Positions 63,444 through 64,000 of a DNA stretch of 64,000 nt are shown in pieces (position 1 is the stretch's first letter; the number at the start of each line of letters is the position of its first letter). The position numbers and the translations under genes were made by a program. The notes beneath the pieces are model-generated. The model was not told the DNA's origin. It searched no databases and saw only the letters and a program-made list of their open reading frames with translations. Source of the DNA: Paenibacillus baekrokdamisoli (GTDB lineage Bacteria; Bacillota; Bacilli; Paenibacillales; Paenibacillaceae); the NCBI RefSeq assembly GCF_003945345.1, contig NZ_AP019308.1, positions 7,187,001-7,251,000 of the forward strand. Direction: 5' to 3'.

Positions 63444-64000
63444 TGAGTATACCGGTGGATCGTGCAAGATTTGAAGGCGTATTTTCGCTGCTGCTGACTC
63501 CTTTCCTGAAAAGCGGAGAGATTGACTGGAAAACCTATGAGAGATATGTGGAATGGCAGCTGGCGAAGGTTCCGAACGGGCTGTTCGCGGTATGCGGATC
63601 CAGCGACATGAAATGGCTGACGCTTGCGGAGCGCCTGGAGCTGGCCCGGATAGCCGTGCGGATTGCAGGCGATGTGCCGGTTGTGGCGACAGGCAATTTG
63701 CTGCCCGATCCGGTGGACCATCTGCAGGAAGTCCGGCAAATGGCGGAAACGGGTGTGGCCGCTGTCGTGTTGGTTCCACCGACGGGAATGGGAGCGGACC
63801 AGGTGCGGCTTGGGCAGCATTTTGCCTGGCTGGCGGAGGGAGCCGACTGCCCTGTGATTGTTTACGAATGGCCGCACGTGCAACCCTATCTGCTGGATGC
63901 CGGCGTCTATGCCGAGCTGGTCCGGCAGAATGGGATCATCGGGATCAAGGACACGACCTGTACGATTGAGGGGATTTCAGCCAAGCTTGCAGCTGCGCCC
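63443..64000 (+). CDS. DHDPS/N-acetylneuraminate lyase family aldolase, 5' part (runs off window)
   Basis: The ATG at 63443 overlaps the previous stop by one base (TAATG) and follows AGAGGAGAG. The frame is open for 186 codons to the window end; a full member has about 300. Family marks: GVFSLLLTPF at the N-terminus, GLFAVCGSSDMKWLTLAER in place of the usual GTTGE loop, VIVYEWP with Y141, and the Schiff-base lysine K169 in IIGIKDTT. Members cleave or form pyruvate-containing sugars or amino acids (NanA, DapA, KDG aldolases). Coupling to a sialidase-like gene makes a neuraminate-lyase-like or other 2-keto-sugar role plausible, but the altered GSS loop leaves the substrate open. Confidence 0.9.
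   Translation, partial: MSIPVDRARFEGVFSLLLTPFLKSGEIDWKTYERYVEWQLAKVPNGLFAVCGSSDMKWLTLAERLELARIAVRIAGDVPVVATGNLLPDPVDHLQEVRQMAETGVAAVVLVPPTGMGADQVRLGQHFAWLAEGADCPVIVYEWPHVQPYLLDAGVYAELVRQNGIIGIKDTTCTIEGISAKLAAAP

Overview
The window looks like chromosomal DNA of a Paenibacillus-like Bacillota. Inferred from: strong AGGAGG-type ribosome sites, S-layer homology (SLH) domains, paired YesM-type kinases and YesN/AraC-type response regulators, LplB/LplC-type sugar permeases without their own ATPase, and many secreted or cytoplasmic glycosidases. No tRNA, rRNA or CRISPR array was seen.

The dominant feature is a perfect-looking head-to-tail tandem duplication of 23,867 bp. Copy A is 12061-35927 and copy B is 35928-59794. 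The breakpoints share only five bases (cgtcc). Every ORF in copy A recurs with an identical translation at +23,867. At the internal junction (35928-35932) the 3' end of an S-layer-anchored glycosidase gene is replaced by the 3' two thirds of a GH106-like gene. This leaves one truncated glycosidase without its SLH anchor and one headless GH106-like gene. The intact GH106-like gene survives only at the left edge (11184) and the intact SLH enzyme only at the right edge (57288).

Layout. 1-3173: surface-glycan-type operon (NAD-dependent epimerase, CgeB-like glycosyltransferase, ATP-grasp ligase, HAD phosphatase), closed by a long terminator. 3334-6189: consensus sigma-A promoter with a 23-bp perfect palindrome, then an alpha/beta hydrolase, a frameshifted pectinacetylesterase-like gene and a TetR regulator. 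6186-15690: tightly packed genes for a YesM/YesN pair, a sugar-binding lipoprotein, a GH106-like glycosidase and two permeases, ending in a terminator. 15832-19623: three-component sensor (membrane-anchored sugar-binding protein, kinase, response regulator). 19884-22206: sugar/H+ symporter and a convergent AraC regulator. 22446-25358: nucleoside hydrolase, LacI regulator and ribokinase. 25447-28649: second binding-protein/permease set. 28792-36048: two paralogous GH42-like secreted enzymes flanking a Gfo/Idh/MocA oxidoreductase. 35928-59794 repeats the block from the GH106-like gene onward. 60942-61505: gene-free, with a 404-bp element bounded by 20-bp inverted repeats. 61506-64000: an unusual FGE-like/sialidase-like fusion and a DHDPS/N-acetylneuraminate-lyase family aldolase that runs off the window.

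Together the genes read as a glycan-scavenging locus. Extracellular enzymes cut a polymer, two ABC importers and a symporter take up the products, and sensors regulate this in response to sugar. Nucleoside hydrolase plus ribokinase would feed ribose into central metabolism. The substrate cannot be named from sequence alone.
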